Positions 50,290 to 59,764 are shown, numbered from the stretch's first letter. The stretch is 64,000 nucleotides of DNA from Planococcus halotolerans (GCF_003289955.1 NZ_QLZR01000005.1:124001-188000), one strand, 5' to 3'. Made by a program: numbers and translations. Notes: generated by a model from the sequence alone, not told the origin.

Positions 50290-51588
50290 ATGAGTGAAGC
50301 AGTAAAGATCAGCAAGGCTACTTATCATTTGTACACGTTTACCATCAGTAAGCTTATCTCGACGTTTGGAAGTTCCGTTTACGCTTTTGGCATCAGTTTA
50401 TATGTACTCGCGCTTACCGGTTCAGCTGCCAATTTTGCGCTCAATTTGATTTGCAGCATCCTGCCGAGAACACTGCTTGCGCCATTTGCCGGATATATCG
50501 CGGATAATTACTCGAAAAAAATGATTGTCATTTTGGCGCAGCTGGCCAGTGCTTTGTCAGTTGGCGGCTTGCTGGTCTACAGTATTTATGCCGGATTATC
50601 GCTGCCGGCCATCTATACGACCACTGCGCTGATTTCCGTCAGCTCCATGTTTGCGAGTGTCACTTTTTCTTCTTCCATCGCGAATCTGATCGACACAGAC
50701 CGTATACAAAAAGCGATGGGCTTTAACCAGTCTGCCATTGCCATTGCTACGATCGGCGGTCCCGTTGTAGGTGGAATTCTGTTCGGGTTCGTTTCGATGA
50801 ATGTATTTTTGATCATCCAGGTGGCTGCTTATTTATTGGCTGTGGCGCTGGAGTCGACGATGAACTTCAAATTGTTTACGAATCGAATCACTGAAACTGT
50901 TGAAGATGCAAAAAAATCGATGGTTACCGGAATGAAAGAAGGCTTTGTCTATTTAAGGTCGAATCGTGTGGTAATGGTGATTGTGACTGTTGCTGTAGGC
51001 GTCAATTTCTTCTTTTCCGCTTTGATGATCGGGCTGCCGTTTATCGCGATCCAGGAATTGGAAATCGAGACGACACATTTCGGCTTTATTGAAGCGATGA
51101 TTGCAGTGGGGATGCTGTTGGCATCCATCTACTTCTCCGTAGGAAAAGAAGTGAAGTTCCCGTTGCGCTTTTCGAAAAGAGGCATCCTGGCCATGTCGGT
51201 TCTATTGGCCGGCTTGGCATTGCCGCTGATGATCGAGTTCTCCTATACAGGAGCGGTTGTTTACTTTCTTTTGCTGATGCTGGTTTTCGGAGTCACAAAT
51301 GTATTCGTCAATACACCGATCGGCGTCATGATGCAAAAGGATGTAGAAGAAGAATATCGCGGACGCGTTTTCGGAATTTTGGAGTCGATGGCGATGGCAA
51401 TGATGCCGCTCGGCTATCTGATATTCGGCTTGCTGTATGATGCCGTACCGGCCGAGTATGTCGTTATCGGCAGCAGCCTTTGCCTGATTGTATTGACCGG
51501 CTATATGATGCGGCCTTCCATATTAAAACAGGCGCATCCAGAGCTTGATCAAGATTTCATTCCGGTAAATCCGGAACTGCAGAAATAA
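50290..51588 (+). CDS. MFS exporter, macrolide/EntS-like (MFS_3)
   Basis: A 432-residue membrane transporter of the MFS_3 type, with about twelve hydrophobic helices. Landmarks: KLISTFGSSVYAFGISLYVL in helix 1, the A-loop FAGYIADNYSKKMI, and VNTPIGVMMQKDVEEEYRGRVFG between helices 10 and 11, which is characteristic of the macrolide-efflux/EntS branch. It probably exports a drug or secreted small molecule. ATG 50290 and GTG 50281 are both possible after GGAGTGGAGA. It is divergent from its likely regulator. Confidence 0.88.
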   Translation: MSEAVKISKATYHLYTFTISKLISTFGSSVYAFGISLYVLALTGSAANFALNLICSILPRTLLAPFAGYIADNYSKKMIVILAQLASALSVGGLLVYSIYAGLSLPAIYTTTALISVSSMFASVTFSSSIANLIDTDRIQKAMGFNQSAIAIATIGGPVVGGILFGFVSMNVFLIIQVAAYLLAVALESTMNFKLFTNRITETVEDAKKSMVTGMKEGFVYLRSNRVVMVIVTVAVGVNFFFSALMIGLPFIAIQELEIETTHFGFIEAMIAVGMLLASIYFSVGKEVKFPLRFSKRGILAMSVLLAGLALPLMIEFSYTGAVVYFLLLMLVFGVTNVFVNTPIGVMMQKDVEEEYRGRVFGILESMAMAMMPLGYLIFGLLYDAVPAEYVVIGSSLCLIVLTGYMMRPSILKQAHPELDQDFIPVNPELQK

Positions 51589-51622
51589 AAATGTGAATGC
51601 TCGGTTAAGGGTGAGCCTCCAG

Positions 51623-51647
51623 GTTTACGATTATCCAAAAGGGGAAA
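51623..51647 (+). promoter_or_regulatory. Sigma-B-like promoter of the SDR gene
   Basis: GTTTAC (51623-51628), 13-bp spacer, GGGAAA (51642-51647); 9 of 12 consensus bases. Confidence 0.45.
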
Positions 51648-51686
51648 ATCCACAAAGACATAAAAATCTGGAAAGGATGATTCGAA

Positions 51687-52544
51687 ATGGATAAAGATAA
51701 ACCGGTAAAAGTACCGGGCCAGGAGCAGGAACGCCAGCCGGGATTTGAATCGGAAATGGATCCTGCACCCGACTTCGCCAAAAATTTGGCCGGCCAGGCA
51801 CAGCGTCTTCCCGGTAAAAAAGCGATGATCACCGGAGGCGACAGCGGTATCGGCCGGGCAGTCGCCGTAGCATATGCCAAAGAAGGGGCAGATGTTGCCA
51901 TTCTGTACCTTGATGAACACGAGGACGCTGAAGAGACGAAGCGCCTGGTCGAGCAGGAAGGCGGCAAATGTATTCTGATCGCAGGTGATATCGGTGATGA
52001 ATCCTTCTGTAAAGAAAGTGTGCAAAAAGTGGCAGATGAATTTGGGGGATTGGATATTCTTGTGAATAATGCAGCTGAACAGCATATGCAAACTTCGCTG
52101 AAGGATATTACAGCCGAACAAATGGAGCGGACTTTCCGCACAAATGTTTTCAGCATGTTCTATTTGACGAAGGCGGCACTTGAACATATGAAACGCGGTG
52201 CTTCCATCATCAATACTACATCCATAACAGCATTCCGGGGAGAACCGACATTGATCGATTACTCATCAACAAAAGGCGCGATCCTGTCATTCACCCGTGC
52301 GCTGTCAGGTTCATTGGCTGAAGAAGGCATCCGCGTCAATGGCGTAGCGCCAGGCCCGATCTGGACGCCGCTCATCCCGGCATCCTTCCCGGCGGATAAA
52401 GTTGAAGGATTCGGAACGCAAACGCCGCTAGGGCGTCCGGGCCAACCGGATGAACTTGCGCCAGGCTATGTCTATCTGGCTTCTGATGATTCTTCTTATG
52501 TAACAGGACAGGTCCTGCACATCAACGGCGGTACACCATTATAA
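51687..52544 (+). CDS. Short-chain dehydrogenase, general stress protein 39 type
   Basis: A 285-residue NAD(P)-dependent SDR of the YdaD/YhdF/YhxC branch, recognisable by the long N-terminal extension with GQEQERQPGFESEM. The cofactor motif is ITGGDSGIGRAVA, then ILVNNAAEQ, Ser in NTTSITAFRG and the catalytic YSSTKG. The C-terminal end GQVLHINGGTPL is standard. The substrate is unknown. The Bacillus relative YdaD is a sigma-B stress protein, which agrees with the sigma-B-like promoter here. ATG 51687 follows AAAGGATG. Confidence 0.92.
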   Translation: MDKDKPVKVPGQEQERQPGFESEMDPAPDFAKNLAGQAQRLPGKKAMITGGDSGIGRAVAVAYAKEGADVAILYLDEHEDAEETKRLVEQEGGKCILIAGDIGDESFCKESVQKVADEFGGLDILVNNAAEQHMQTSLKDITAEQMERTFRTNVFSMFYLTKAALEHMKRGASIINTTSITAFRGEPTLIDYSSTKGAILSFTRALSGSLAEEGIRVNGVAPGPIWTPLIPASFPADKVEGFGTQTPLGRPGQPDELAPGYVYLASDDSSYVTGQVLHINGGTPL

Positions 52545-52550
52545 GAAATG

Positions 52551-52594
52551 AAAAAAGCAAGCACTCCCATTATGCGGGGGTGCTTGCTTTTTCT
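52551..52594. terminator. Bidirectional terminator overlapping a gene end
   Basis: AAAAAGCAAGCACTCCC pairs with GGGGGTGCTTGCTTTTT. The right arm lies inside the last codons of the convergent MFS gene. Confidence 0.9.
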
Positions 52595-53745
52595 GATGCG
52601 GTTTTCGCAGAACCGCGGTAAAGGACAATCAGCAGGATGCTGGCAATCGCCAAAGCGCCTGACAAATAGTAGATGGAGCCAGCTTGCATTGTTAGGAGCC
52701 ACGTAAAGAATAGGGGACCGATAATGCGGCCCATATTGTCCATCGAATACGTCATCCCTGCAGCGGTTCCGTATTTGCCGCCGGATTCTTTTGAGGTCAA
52801 TGAAACCAGCGCGGTGCGGGCAAGCGCATTGCCGGCTGTGAAAATGCTCAAGGCGACCCCTGCAAAAATCAGACTTGTAGTAAACGGCAAGAGCGATAAG
52901 CCGGCTGCTGTAACAATTTGCGCGCCAATAATCCATTTTGTTTCAGCGCCGTCTTTTATTCTGCGGACAACGCCGCCCTGGATTGCCGCGTCAACAAATC
53001 CGCTGGCCATGAACAAATAGCCCAGCTGCAGCGGAGTGATTTCAATCTGGTCAATCTGGAAGAGCTGGAAAGTCGATTCCAGACCCGCCAGAAGAAAAGT
53101 CACCATGAATGACATCAGGAATAAGTAACGGATCCGGAATTGCCAAAGGGTGCTTGCGCCTTTGGGAAGAAGTGCGCGTTTGGTCGCTGTGCCTTGCCGT
53201 ACCGGTTCTTTCAATACAAAACTTGCGTAAACCATCAGTAATAAAATCAGCACCGCCGAAACGGTAAAAGGCAACGACAGTGAGATTGCTCCAAGCAACC
53301 CGCCGATTGCCGGACCGAAAATGAATCCGAGGCCAATCGACATCCCGAGGAAGGCCATGTATTTATTGCGTTCTTCATCTGTTGTAATGTCTGCAACATA
53401 TCCAGTTACCGCTGTATACAAGGCGCCGGAAAATAGTCCGCCGACAATGCGTGATAAATAGAGGAGTGTGAGATTATCCAAAAACAGCGAAAAAAGGAAG
53501 AAACTCAAGCTGAACCCGGCGAGTCCCGTTAAAATCAGTTTCTTTCTGCCCGTACGGTCGGAAAGCTTTCCCCATAAAGGTGCAGTGAAAAAGGATGATA
53601 ACGCATATATTGTAATGAGTCCGCCGACATGGATTTCGCTGTATCCCTGCTGGATGATCACTTCCGGCAGAATCGGTATAATTATGCCGAATCCGAGGTA
53701 AACAAAAAACTGGACCGACATCAGCAATAGAATTGTTTTCTTCAT
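52570..53745 (-). CDS. MFS multidrug-type transporter (TetA/NorA-like)
   Basis: A 391-residue MFS carrier of about twelve helices. Helix 1 has GFGIIIPILPEVI, a hallmark of the drug:H+ antiporter-1 group, followed by the A-loop APLWGKLSDRTGRKKLIL and motif C region GLGFIFGPAIGGLLGA. It is probably a proton-driven efflux pump; the drug spectrum is unknown. The start ATG 53745 is supported by a purine-rich GCGGGAAAT upstream, which is only moderate. Confidence 0.9.
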   Translation of the reverse strand: MKKTILLLMSVQFFVYLGFGIIIPILPEVIIQQGYSEIHVGGLITIYALSSFFTAPLWGKLSDRTGRKKLILTGLAGFSLSFFLFSLFLDNLTLLYLSRIVGGLFSGALYTAVTGYVADITTDEERNKYMAFLGMSIGLGFIFGPAIGGLLGAISLSLPFTVSAVLILLLMVYASFVLKEPVRQGTATKRALLPKGASTLWQFRIRYLFLMSFMVTFLLAGLESTFQLFQIDQIEITPLQLGYLFMASGFVDAAIQGGVVRRIKDGAETKWIIGAQIVTAAGLSLLPFTTSLIFAGVALSIFTAGNALARTALVSLTSKESGGKYGTAAGMTYSMDNMGRIIGPLFFTWLLTMQAGSIYYLSGALAIASILLIVLYRGSAKTASEKASTPA

Positions 53746-54035
53746 AAAATAATTTCCCGCTTTCTAAAAAGGCTGTGCTTTCAGTTTACTCCTGTTCACG
53801 GCGAAGGTAAATGAAAGGAATAAAATCAGAAATTTTAACGTTTTTCCTGATTGGTTCTGTATAAAAGGACAAAGGTTTACATTACTGCAACTTTGTAATG
53901 AAAATGAAAAGTTTAAAAGCTTGAAAAGATGGTATTATATACATAGACACAGAAATGTCAACTATTTAACTGTTTGGATGAATCTATTTAGGATTTACAT
54001 ACGTTATTATATATGAATGAATACGGAGAGGTGAT
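53746..54035. other. Intergenic region between MFS gene and small gene
   Basis: About 290 bp without a gene apart from the leader of the 44-residue frame. It contains the presumed MFS promoter on the minus strand, which I cannot place, and a sigma-B-like promoter at 53911-53935. No family-1, -2 or -3 repeat is present. Confidence 0.5.
53911..53935 (+). promoter_or_regulatory. Sigma-B-like promoter of the 44-residue gene
   Basis: GTTTAA (53911-53916), 13-bp spacer, TGGTAT (53930-53935): 11 of 12 consensus bases. Confidence 0.6.
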
Positions 54036-54039
54036 ATGG

Positions 54040-54174
54040 ATGGCGAAGGAAGTAGAAGTTCGAAATATCGTTTCAAATTTATCGAAACTTGGAATCCAAG
54101 CGAAAATCACTAAATCACGCACCGAATTATTGAAAGCACTTGCATTGCCGCAACCCCCGCAAACACAATCGTAA
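54040..54174 (+). CDS. Small hypothetical protein (44 residues)
   Basis: A frame starting MAKEVEVRNIVSNLSKLGIQ and continuing AKITKSRTELLKALALP before a Pro/Gln-rich end. It looks like one or two amphipathic helices. GGAGAGGTGAT is 4-9 bp upstream; ATG 54036 is out of frame and its 25-codon frame is less likely. A sigma-B-like promoter lies about 100 bp upstream. I do not recognise a family. Confidence 0.6.
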   Translation: MAKEVEVRNIVSNLSKLGIQAKITKSRTELLKALALPQPPQTQS

Positions 54175-54257
54175 TAAGAAGAGCAGAATGGCCTGGGCAG
54201 GGGAATTCCTTTTCCAGTGCTTTTTTGATTGAAAAAGCTATTCTTCTTATCTTATAT

Positions 54258-54294
54258 AAAAACTCCGACGCCAGAGCAGCGTCGGAGTTTTTAT
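54258..54294. terminator. Bidirectional terminator
   Basis: AAAACTCCGACGC and GCGTCGGAGTTTT around CAGAGCA. It serves the 44-residue gene and overlaps the stop codon of the rodA/ftsW-type gene on the minus strand. Confidence 0.9.
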
Positions 54295-55478
54295 TGGTCT
54301 TCTTTATCATTGCCGAACATATAGGTTTTGTGATGGAACTTCATACTAAAGACGATGCCGATTGCCAGCATGTTCCCAATCAGTGAACTCCCGCCGTAAC
54401 TGATAAACGGCAGTGGTATACCAGTGATCGGCAGCAATTGGATGGTCATTCCGATGTTTTGGAATACGTGGAATGTCACCATGGCAATAATTCCTGCACA
54501 AACATAAGTGCTGAAAGTGTCTTTCAGTTGAAGCGTAATCTTCGTCAAATGGTAGATCAGCATAAAGAAGAGAATGATGACGGCACTGGCGCCGATAAAG
54601 CCAAAATCTTCCGAAATGACGGTGAAGATGAAATCGGTATGATTTTCCGGCACGTAAACCTCGCGCCCTTGGTAACCTTTTCCGAAAACTTCACCTGAGC
54701 CGATGGCATTCATGGCGGCAATCAGGTTATAGCCTTCTCCATCCGCGTACGAGTACGGGTCAAGCCACGTATAAATACGAGCGAAGGCGTATCGTTGGAT
54801 ACCGAATGTATTTGTTAAAAATTCCTGCATATTAAGGGTCATCCATAACAAGGTCGCGCCGATAACAGCAACGCCGCCGAAACTCGGCAGAATGATTTTC
54901 CACGAAATGCCCGCGACTACAATGATTGCCAGCGTAATGGCGATGAATACAAGCGCTGTCCCCATATCGGGCTGCAGAAGGATGAATGCCAGTGGAACCA
55001 TGAGGAAAAAGCCTATTTTCGCTAATAAAAACAAATCGGTTTTAATTGTTTTCAGTGCATTTTTCTCATGATGGGCTGAAATCATTTTTGCCAGAGCGAG
55101 TATATAGAAGGTTTTCATGAATTCAGCCGGCTGGATATTAACGAAAGGGGTATGGAACCAGGCTTTCGCGCCGTTTACCGGTTCACCGATCTGCCCTTGT
55201 CCTTCTGGTGCAATCATCAAAAGGATCAGCAAAAGAATACCGAAGCCATAAAGGTAATAAGCCATTTTCTTGTATTGTTCCGGTTCGAAATACATCAGAA
55301 CACCGATCATGCAGATGGAAATTATATAGAATAAGCCTTGGCGGGGGACAAAGTTAACAGCGTATTGGCCCGAAGTCTGCGCAGAAGAGATTGCAATCAG
55401 ACTGACGACGAAAAAAAGGAATAATATGAAAGCGAGCGACCAGTCAATCCGGTCGGCAAAGCTTTTATTTGTCTGCAT
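54291..55478 (-). CDS. SEDS-family cell-wall polymerase, RodA/FtsW
   Basis: A ten-helix SEDS protein of 395 residues that polymerises lipid II into glycan with a partner class B PBP, for elongation or division. Landmarks are FVNIQPAEFMKTFYILALA, LQPDMGTALVFIAI with the catalytic-region Asp, AMNAIGSGEVFGKGY, ENHTDFIFTVISEDFGF and GIPLPFISYGGSSL near the C terminus. The sequence resembles Bacillus RodA slightly more than FtsW, but I cannot decide. No PBP gene is adjacent. Confidence 0.92.
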   Translation of the reverse strand: MQTNKSFADRIDWSLAFILFLFFVVSLIAISSAQTSGQYAVNFVPRQGLFYIISICMIGVLMYFEPEQYKKMAYYLYGFGILLLILLMIAPEGQGQIGEPVNGAKAWFHTPFVNIQPAEFMKTFYILALAKMISAHHEKNALKTIKTDLFLLAKIGFFLMVPLAFILLQPDMGTALVFIAITLAIIVVAGISWKIILPSFGGVAVIGATLLWMTLNMQEFLTNTFGIQRYAFARIYTWLDPYSYADGEGYNLIAAMNAIGSGEVFGKGYQGREVYVPENHTDFIFTVISEDFGFIGASAVIILFFMLIYHLTKITLQLKDTFSTYVCAGIIAMVTFHVFQNIGMTIQLLPITGIPLPFISYGGSSLIGNMLAIGIVFSMKFHHKTYMFGNDKEDQ

Positions 55479-55636
55479 TTGAGTTCACCTGTACTTTTTA
55501 TAATTGAGAGTCGGTTTACATTATAACTTATTCTTACAGTTTATGCGCATTACAAAAGTAATGACGCCAATCGAGCTTAGATGTTTCATATTTAATATGG
55601 CTACCCGTATAATAAGGGAAGAATGGAGTGAAGGAA

Positions 55637-56407
55637 ATGGTGAAGAAAGTGAATAATACAGAACATTATGTTCAGCATCTTTACATCTACTTGAACGATG
55701 CTGACCAATTTGCCTTGTTCAGTGGCCTGACCTTCGCCCAGTTTATGGATGCAATGAGAATGCCCAAGAACCTGCTGCTGCTGAAGCATTCGTATCAGGA
55801 TGCTTCATATAATATGCATACTCAAATGGAGTTTGCTTCTCAGGAGGAATTTCCGGAACTGCGCAAGTCCCGGGCCACTAAGAAAGGTGAATTTTGCTGG
55901 ATTGATTTCCGCAGTGAAAAACAAGTCAATTCCCTGACACCTCAGGAACAAGCAGAACTTTTATATATAGGCCATAAGAAAGAGCCGATGCGGCCGCCTT
56001 TTTATTCGACCCTACTAAACGATTTTGTTTACTTGTCGAGCGAAGGTGAGCAGACAACCAAAATATACTTCCGTAATCTGGAACGCCTGAACGAATTGGT
56101 CGGGAATTATTTTATCCAATTGATTCGCCGGGAAGACCATGGCCAGAATTTTTGGCGGCGCAAATCGAAAGATATGATTCCTGATCTGCCACCTGAACTT
56201 CTGAAGGAGATGAAGGGGTATTACCGCGAAGGGATCCTGATCTCTCTTGCAGATCCTGAAAAAACAAAGAATACGGTGGAATTGCATATCCGCCAGATAG
56301 AAGAAATCTCTTTTATGGATGACTTTTGGTCAGATATCAATGAATACACTAAACAAAGAGTTGAGCGGAAAGTAGTCTACGACCGCAAACTTAAACAATG
56401 GAAATAA
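55637..56407 (+). CDS. Conserved-looking protein, unrecognised
   Basis: A 256-residue soluble protein, rich in charged and aromatic residues. I do not recognise the family. There is no signal peptide or membrane helix. Visible features: an N-terminal YVQHLYIYLNDADQFALF, a middle region with FCWIDFRSEKQVNSLTPQEQ and GHKKEPMRPPFYSTLLNDF, and a helical C terminus IRQIEEISFMDDFWSDINEY. Codon use and the ribosome site (GGAG 8 bp before ATG 55637; GTG 55628 is alternative) support a real gene. It is divergent from rodA/ftsW and 140 bp before ddl. Confidence 0.72.
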   Translation: MVKKVNNTEHYVQHLYIYLNDADQFALFSGLTFAQFMDAMRMPKNLLLLKHSYQDASYNMHTQMEFASQEEFPELRKSRATKKGEFCWIDFRSEKQVNSLTPQEQAELLYIGHKKEPMRPPFYSTLLNDFVYLSSEGEQTTKIYFRNLERLNELVGNYFIQLIRREDHGQNFWRRKSKDMIPDLPPELLKEMKGYYREGILISLADPEKTKNTVELHIRQIEEISFMDDFWSDINEYTKQRVERKVVYDRKLKQWK

Positions 56408-56547
56408 TCGAATTGAAAAGATTGTCCATTTGCTGCTGATAAACTTCGGCAGCTTTTTTATTTCGGTACAGGCGGGAAAAAATTTTTCGTCTAATCGTGT
56501 TCGTGATAAACTAGAGCATATTGGAAAACGAAATGAGGTTTATTGGG

Positions 56548-57618
56548 ATGAAAAAAAGAATCGGTTTATTATATGGCGGTAAATCCGCCGAGCATGAAGT
56601 TTCCCTTTCGACGGCACAGGCAGTTACGAAAGCCTTGAATTTTGAGAAATACGAAGTATACCCTGTTTACATTACCCAGGAAGGGGAATGGCGTAAAGGC
56701 GCTTCCCTTGAAGGACCGGCAGGAAGTATAGAGCAATTGCAGCTGGAACAGGACAGCGCGGCACCAAACGATATCTCGGGTTTTCTTCCGGCAGAACCGG
56801 AAAAAGGTCTAGATGTTATTATTCCTTTACTGCACGGCCCTAATGGCGAAGACGGCACAGTGCAAGGCATGCTCGAAGTAATGAACCTTCCATATGTCGG
56901 CAATGGTGTATTGGCTTCTTCAGCAGGCATGGACAAAGTAGTGATGAAGCAATTATTTGAGATTGCTGGTTTGAAACAGACGCCTTACGTGTATTTTATA
57001 AGAAGAGAATGGAAAAACGGACAAGCAGCATTGGTGAAAAAAATCGCCGCTGAATTGACTTGGCCGGTTTTTGTGAAACCGGCAAATCTTGGATCGAGCG
57101 TCGGCATCAACAAAGCCGAGAACGAAGAGGAATTGATTGCGGCTGTTGACGAGGCTTTGAAATTCGATCGTAAAATCGTCGTTGAACAAGGTGTCGATGC
57201 CCGTGAAATTGAAATCGGCGTACTTGGCAATGATGCTCCGGTATGCTCAGTGGCCGGTGAGATTAAACCATTAAAAGCGTTCTATGATTACCAGGCGAAA
57301 TATAAGGACGGCAACACGGCCATGATCATTCCGGCCGAACTCCCGGAAGAAGTCTACGAGCAATTGACGGCTTCTGCCAAGAAGGCATTCAAAATATTGG
57401 ATTGTTCGGGTCTTGTGCGCGCAGACTTTTTCGTAACTGCTGACAACGATATTTTGATCAACGAAGTCAATACTCTTCCAGGATTTACGCCGTTCAGCAT
57501 GTTCCCGTTATTATGGGAAAACACCGGTCTGGCTTATCCGGATTTAATTGAAAAACTGATCGATCTTGCGATTGAACGCTATGAGGAAAAACAATTACTA
57601 CAAGTAAAAATGGATTGA
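56548..57618 (+). CDS. ddl: D-alanine--D-alanine ligase
   Basis: An ATP-grasp ligase making the D-Ala-D-Ala dipeptide for peptidoglycan, 356 residues. Motifs: [51 protein letters not shown] (ATP and substrate loops), YDYQAKY and the Mg-binding [10 protein letters not shown]. The Tyr-containing omega-loop fits D-Ala rather than D-Lac specificity. ATG 56548 is favoured over ATG 56533 and TTG 56521 because GAGG lies 9 bp upstream and the usual N terminus [11 protein letters not shown] results. murF follows after 13 bp, as in Bacillus. Confidence 0.95.
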   Translation: MKKRIGLLYGGKSAEHEVSLSTAQAVTKALNFEKYEVYPVYITQEGEWRKGASLEGPAGSIEQLQLEQDSAAPNDISGFLPAEPEKGLDVIIPLLHGPNGEDGTVQGMLEVMNLPYVGNGVLASSAGMDKVVMKQLFEIAGLKQTPYVYFIRREWKNGQAALVKKIAAELTWPVFVKPANLGSSVGINKAENEEELIAAVDEALKFDRKIVVEQGVDAREIEIGVLGNDAPVCSVAGEIKPLKAFYDYQAKYKDGNTAMIIPAELPEEVYEQLTASAKKAFKILDCSGLVRADFFVTADNDILINEVNTLPGFTPFSMFPLLWENTGLAYPDLIEKLIDLAIERYEEKQLLQVKMD

Positions 57619-57631
57619 GTGGAGAAACCTA

Positions 57632-58990
57632 ATGAAAAAGACGATAGAACAAGTAGCCAAATGGCTGGATGTTAAAACGAATTTAAAAGGCATAGAAATC
57701 ACCGGCGTTTCGATTAATACCCGGACGCTTAAAGCTGGGGATCTATTTGTGCCGTTCCGCGGTGAAAAGGTCAATGGCCATCTGTATGTGCGCCATGCGA
57801 TCGAAGCAGGGGCAGCTGCAGCACTTTGGCAGCGGGATGAGCCGTCGCCTCCGGATGATTTGCCGATTCTGATCGTCGACGACTGCCAGAAAGCGCTGCA
57901 GGAAATGGCGCGGGCCTACCGCGATGAACTGGCTGTTACAGTCATCGGAATAACCGGATCTAACGGCAAAACTTCGACAAAGGATTTGGTGGCAAGCGTG
58001 CTGAAGCCTTATTTCAAAGTGCAGAAAACCCAAGGGAATTTTAATAATGAACTGGGATTGCCGCTGACGATTCTGTCACTGGAGGAAGATACGAAGTTCG
58101 CAGTCCTGGAAATGGGGATGAGCGGATTTGGCCAGATTCAATTCTTATCCGAATTGGCTCGGCCGGATTATGCAGTCATCACCAATATCGGTGAAGCGCA
58201 TATGCAGGATCTTGGTTCACGCGAAGGAATTGCCCAGGCAAAATTCGAAATTACAGCCGGCCTTGAAACGCATGGCAAGTTGTTCTATGATGGCGACGAA
58301 CCGCTGCTGAAACCTTTTGTGGAAAACTTCCCGCAAGCTGTTTCGTTCGGTTTTGATGATAATAACGAATTGACGGTGACCGATATCCGGGCAACTGAAA
58401 ACGGCAGCACTTTCATGGTCAGCGGCATTATCGACGCCACATTTACCATTCCGGTTCTCGGTCAACACCAGGTGAAAAATACCTTGTCGGCGATTTTAAT
58501 TGCGCTGGAAGCAGGATTAACGGAAGAAGACATCCGGAAATCCCTTAAAGACGCAGCATTGACTGATATGCGCATGCAGATGATTCCTGCAAAAGACGGA
58601 GCTACATTCATCAATGATGCTTATAATGCAGCACCTTCTTCTATGAAAGCGGCGTTGAATTTTATTCGCGAAACGACGATGAAAGAAGATAAATGGGTTG
58701 TGCTCGGCGACATGCTGGAACTTGGCGATCAGGAGCGGGAATATCATGAAGCCATCGAGAAATCCATCAATTCTGAGATCAACGGTGTTTGCCTGTATGG
58801 TCCACGTATGGAATGGCTTTATACCAAACTTCAGGACTCGTTTGAAGGAAAATTGATTTGGAGCAAAGATGATTACCAGCCGATTATCGATTTTCTTGGA
58901 AAATCGATATCTGCAAAATCCGTCATCTTAGTGAAGGGGTCGCGCGGAATGGCTCTTGAAAACATCATTGAACCTTTTACGGAGGACTGA
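57632..58990 (+). CDS. murF: UDP-MurNAc-tripeptide--D-Ala-D-Ala ligase
   Basis: Adds the Ddl product to the UDP-MurNAc tripeptide, the last cytosolic precursor step. The 452 residues contain the Mur ligase P-loop GITGSNGKTSTKDLV (about 110), AVLEMGMSGFGQI, ITNIGEAHM and the C-terminal domain LGDMLELGDQEREYHE and VLVKGSRGMALE. ATG 57632 has GTGGAG upstream. It lies 13 bp after ddl and 18 bp before the esterase gene; all three probably form one operon. Confidence 0.96.
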   Translation: MKKTIEQVAKWLDVKTNLKGIEITGVSINTRTLKAGDLFVPFRGEKVNGHLYVRHAIEAGAAAALWQRDEPSPPDDLPILIVDDCQKALQEMARAYRDELAVTVIGITGSNGKTSTKDLVASVLKPYFKVQKTQGNFNNELGLPLTILSLEEDTKFAVLEMGMSGFGQIQFLSELARPDYAVITNIGEAHMQDLGSREGIAQAKFEITAGLETHGKLFYDGDEPLLKPFVENFPQAVSFGFDDNNELTVTDIRATENGSTFMVSGIIDATFTIPVLGQHQVKNTLSAILIALEAGLTEEDIRKSLKDAALTDMRMQMIPAKDGATFINDAYNAAPSSMKAALNFIRETTMKEDKWVVLGDMLELGDQEREYHEAIEKSINSEINGVCLYGPRMEWLYTKLQDSFEGKLIWSKDDYQPIIDFLGKSISAKSVILVKGSRGMALENIIEPFTED

Positions 58991-59008
58991 CTGAAAGAAG
59001 GAAGTACT

Positions 59009-59707
59009 TTGAAAATCGGAGTTTTGATGATTCATGGTTTTACAGGCGGCCCTTTCGAAGTGCAGCCGTTTGCCGATTATATAGAAGAGAAAACGGATTG
59101 GCTGGTGAAAATACCGACACTGCCCGGCCACGGAGGCAGTTTGGACCTTAAGCATAAGTCTGCAGAATCCTGGATGATGGCGGCTGAACTGGCTCTTAAA
59201 GAGTTGAAAAAGCAGGCGGACCGGGTGATCATCGTCGGGTTTTCGATGGGCGGCCTTATTGCGATGTATCTGGCGATGCGCTATAAAATTGAGAAATTGG
59301 TTTTATTGAGTGCAGCTGTTAAATACATCAGTGCCGGACAGCTGCTGGAAGAAGTTCGGGTTGCTGCTGCCGACGCTGTTAAAGGGCGGCTTGCGCAAAA
59401 TCCGCTTTTTCATCTGTATGAGTATAAATTATTGAACACCCCGGTGACTTCAGCCCTGGAATTTCTGCGGGTGGTGAAAATGGTAGAACCATATTACGAT
59501 AAATTGACGCAGCCGGTCTGCATCGTTCAGGGGAAAAAGGATGGCATTGTTCCGATGACGGCTGCCGAACATATTTACAATCAACTCGGTTCTGTCGAAA
59601 AAGAAATTTATCATTCCGATAACGGCCAACATCTCATATGCTACAGCGACGATTGCGAAGAATGGTTTGCGCATGTTTTGGCATTCATGGCCAAACCACA
59701 TGAATAA
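59009..59707 (+). CDS. Alpha/beta-hydrolase, Est30-like carboxylesterase
   Basis: A small cytosolic esterase of 232 residues. The oxyanion region LMIHGFTGGP and the nucleophile elbow GFSMGG (Ser79) are clear; the acid is Asp in QGKKDGIVP and the His probably DNGQHL. In Geobacillus Est30-type enzymes the last motif reads S-G-H; GQH is a small variation. The likely substrates are short-chain esters. The start is TTG 59009 with GAAGGAAG upstream. It is the last gene of the ddl-murF unit. Confidence 0.9.
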   Translation: MKIGVLMIHGFTGGPFEVQPFADYIEEKTDWLVKIPTLPGHGGSLDLKHKSAESWMMAAELALKELKKQADRVIIVGFSMGGLIAMYLAMRYKIEKLVLLSAAVKYISAGQLLEEVRVAAADAVKGRLAQNPLFHLYEYKLLNTPVTSALEFLRVVKMVEPYYDKLTQPVCIVQGKKDGIVPMTAAEHIYNQLGSVEKEIYHSDNGQHLICYSDDCEEWFAHVLAFMAKPHE

Positions 59708-59735
59708 ACTGATTAATGGAACCTTTGCGTATTGA

Positions 59736-59764
59736 TTGCAAGTGCTTATAAAGCGTGTTATTCT
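59736..59764 (+). promoter_or_regulatory. Possible distal promoter of cshA
   Basis: TTGCAA (59736-59741), 17-bp spacer, TATTCT (59759-59764). If used, both hairpins at 59794-59896 lie within the leader. Confidence 0.55.
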
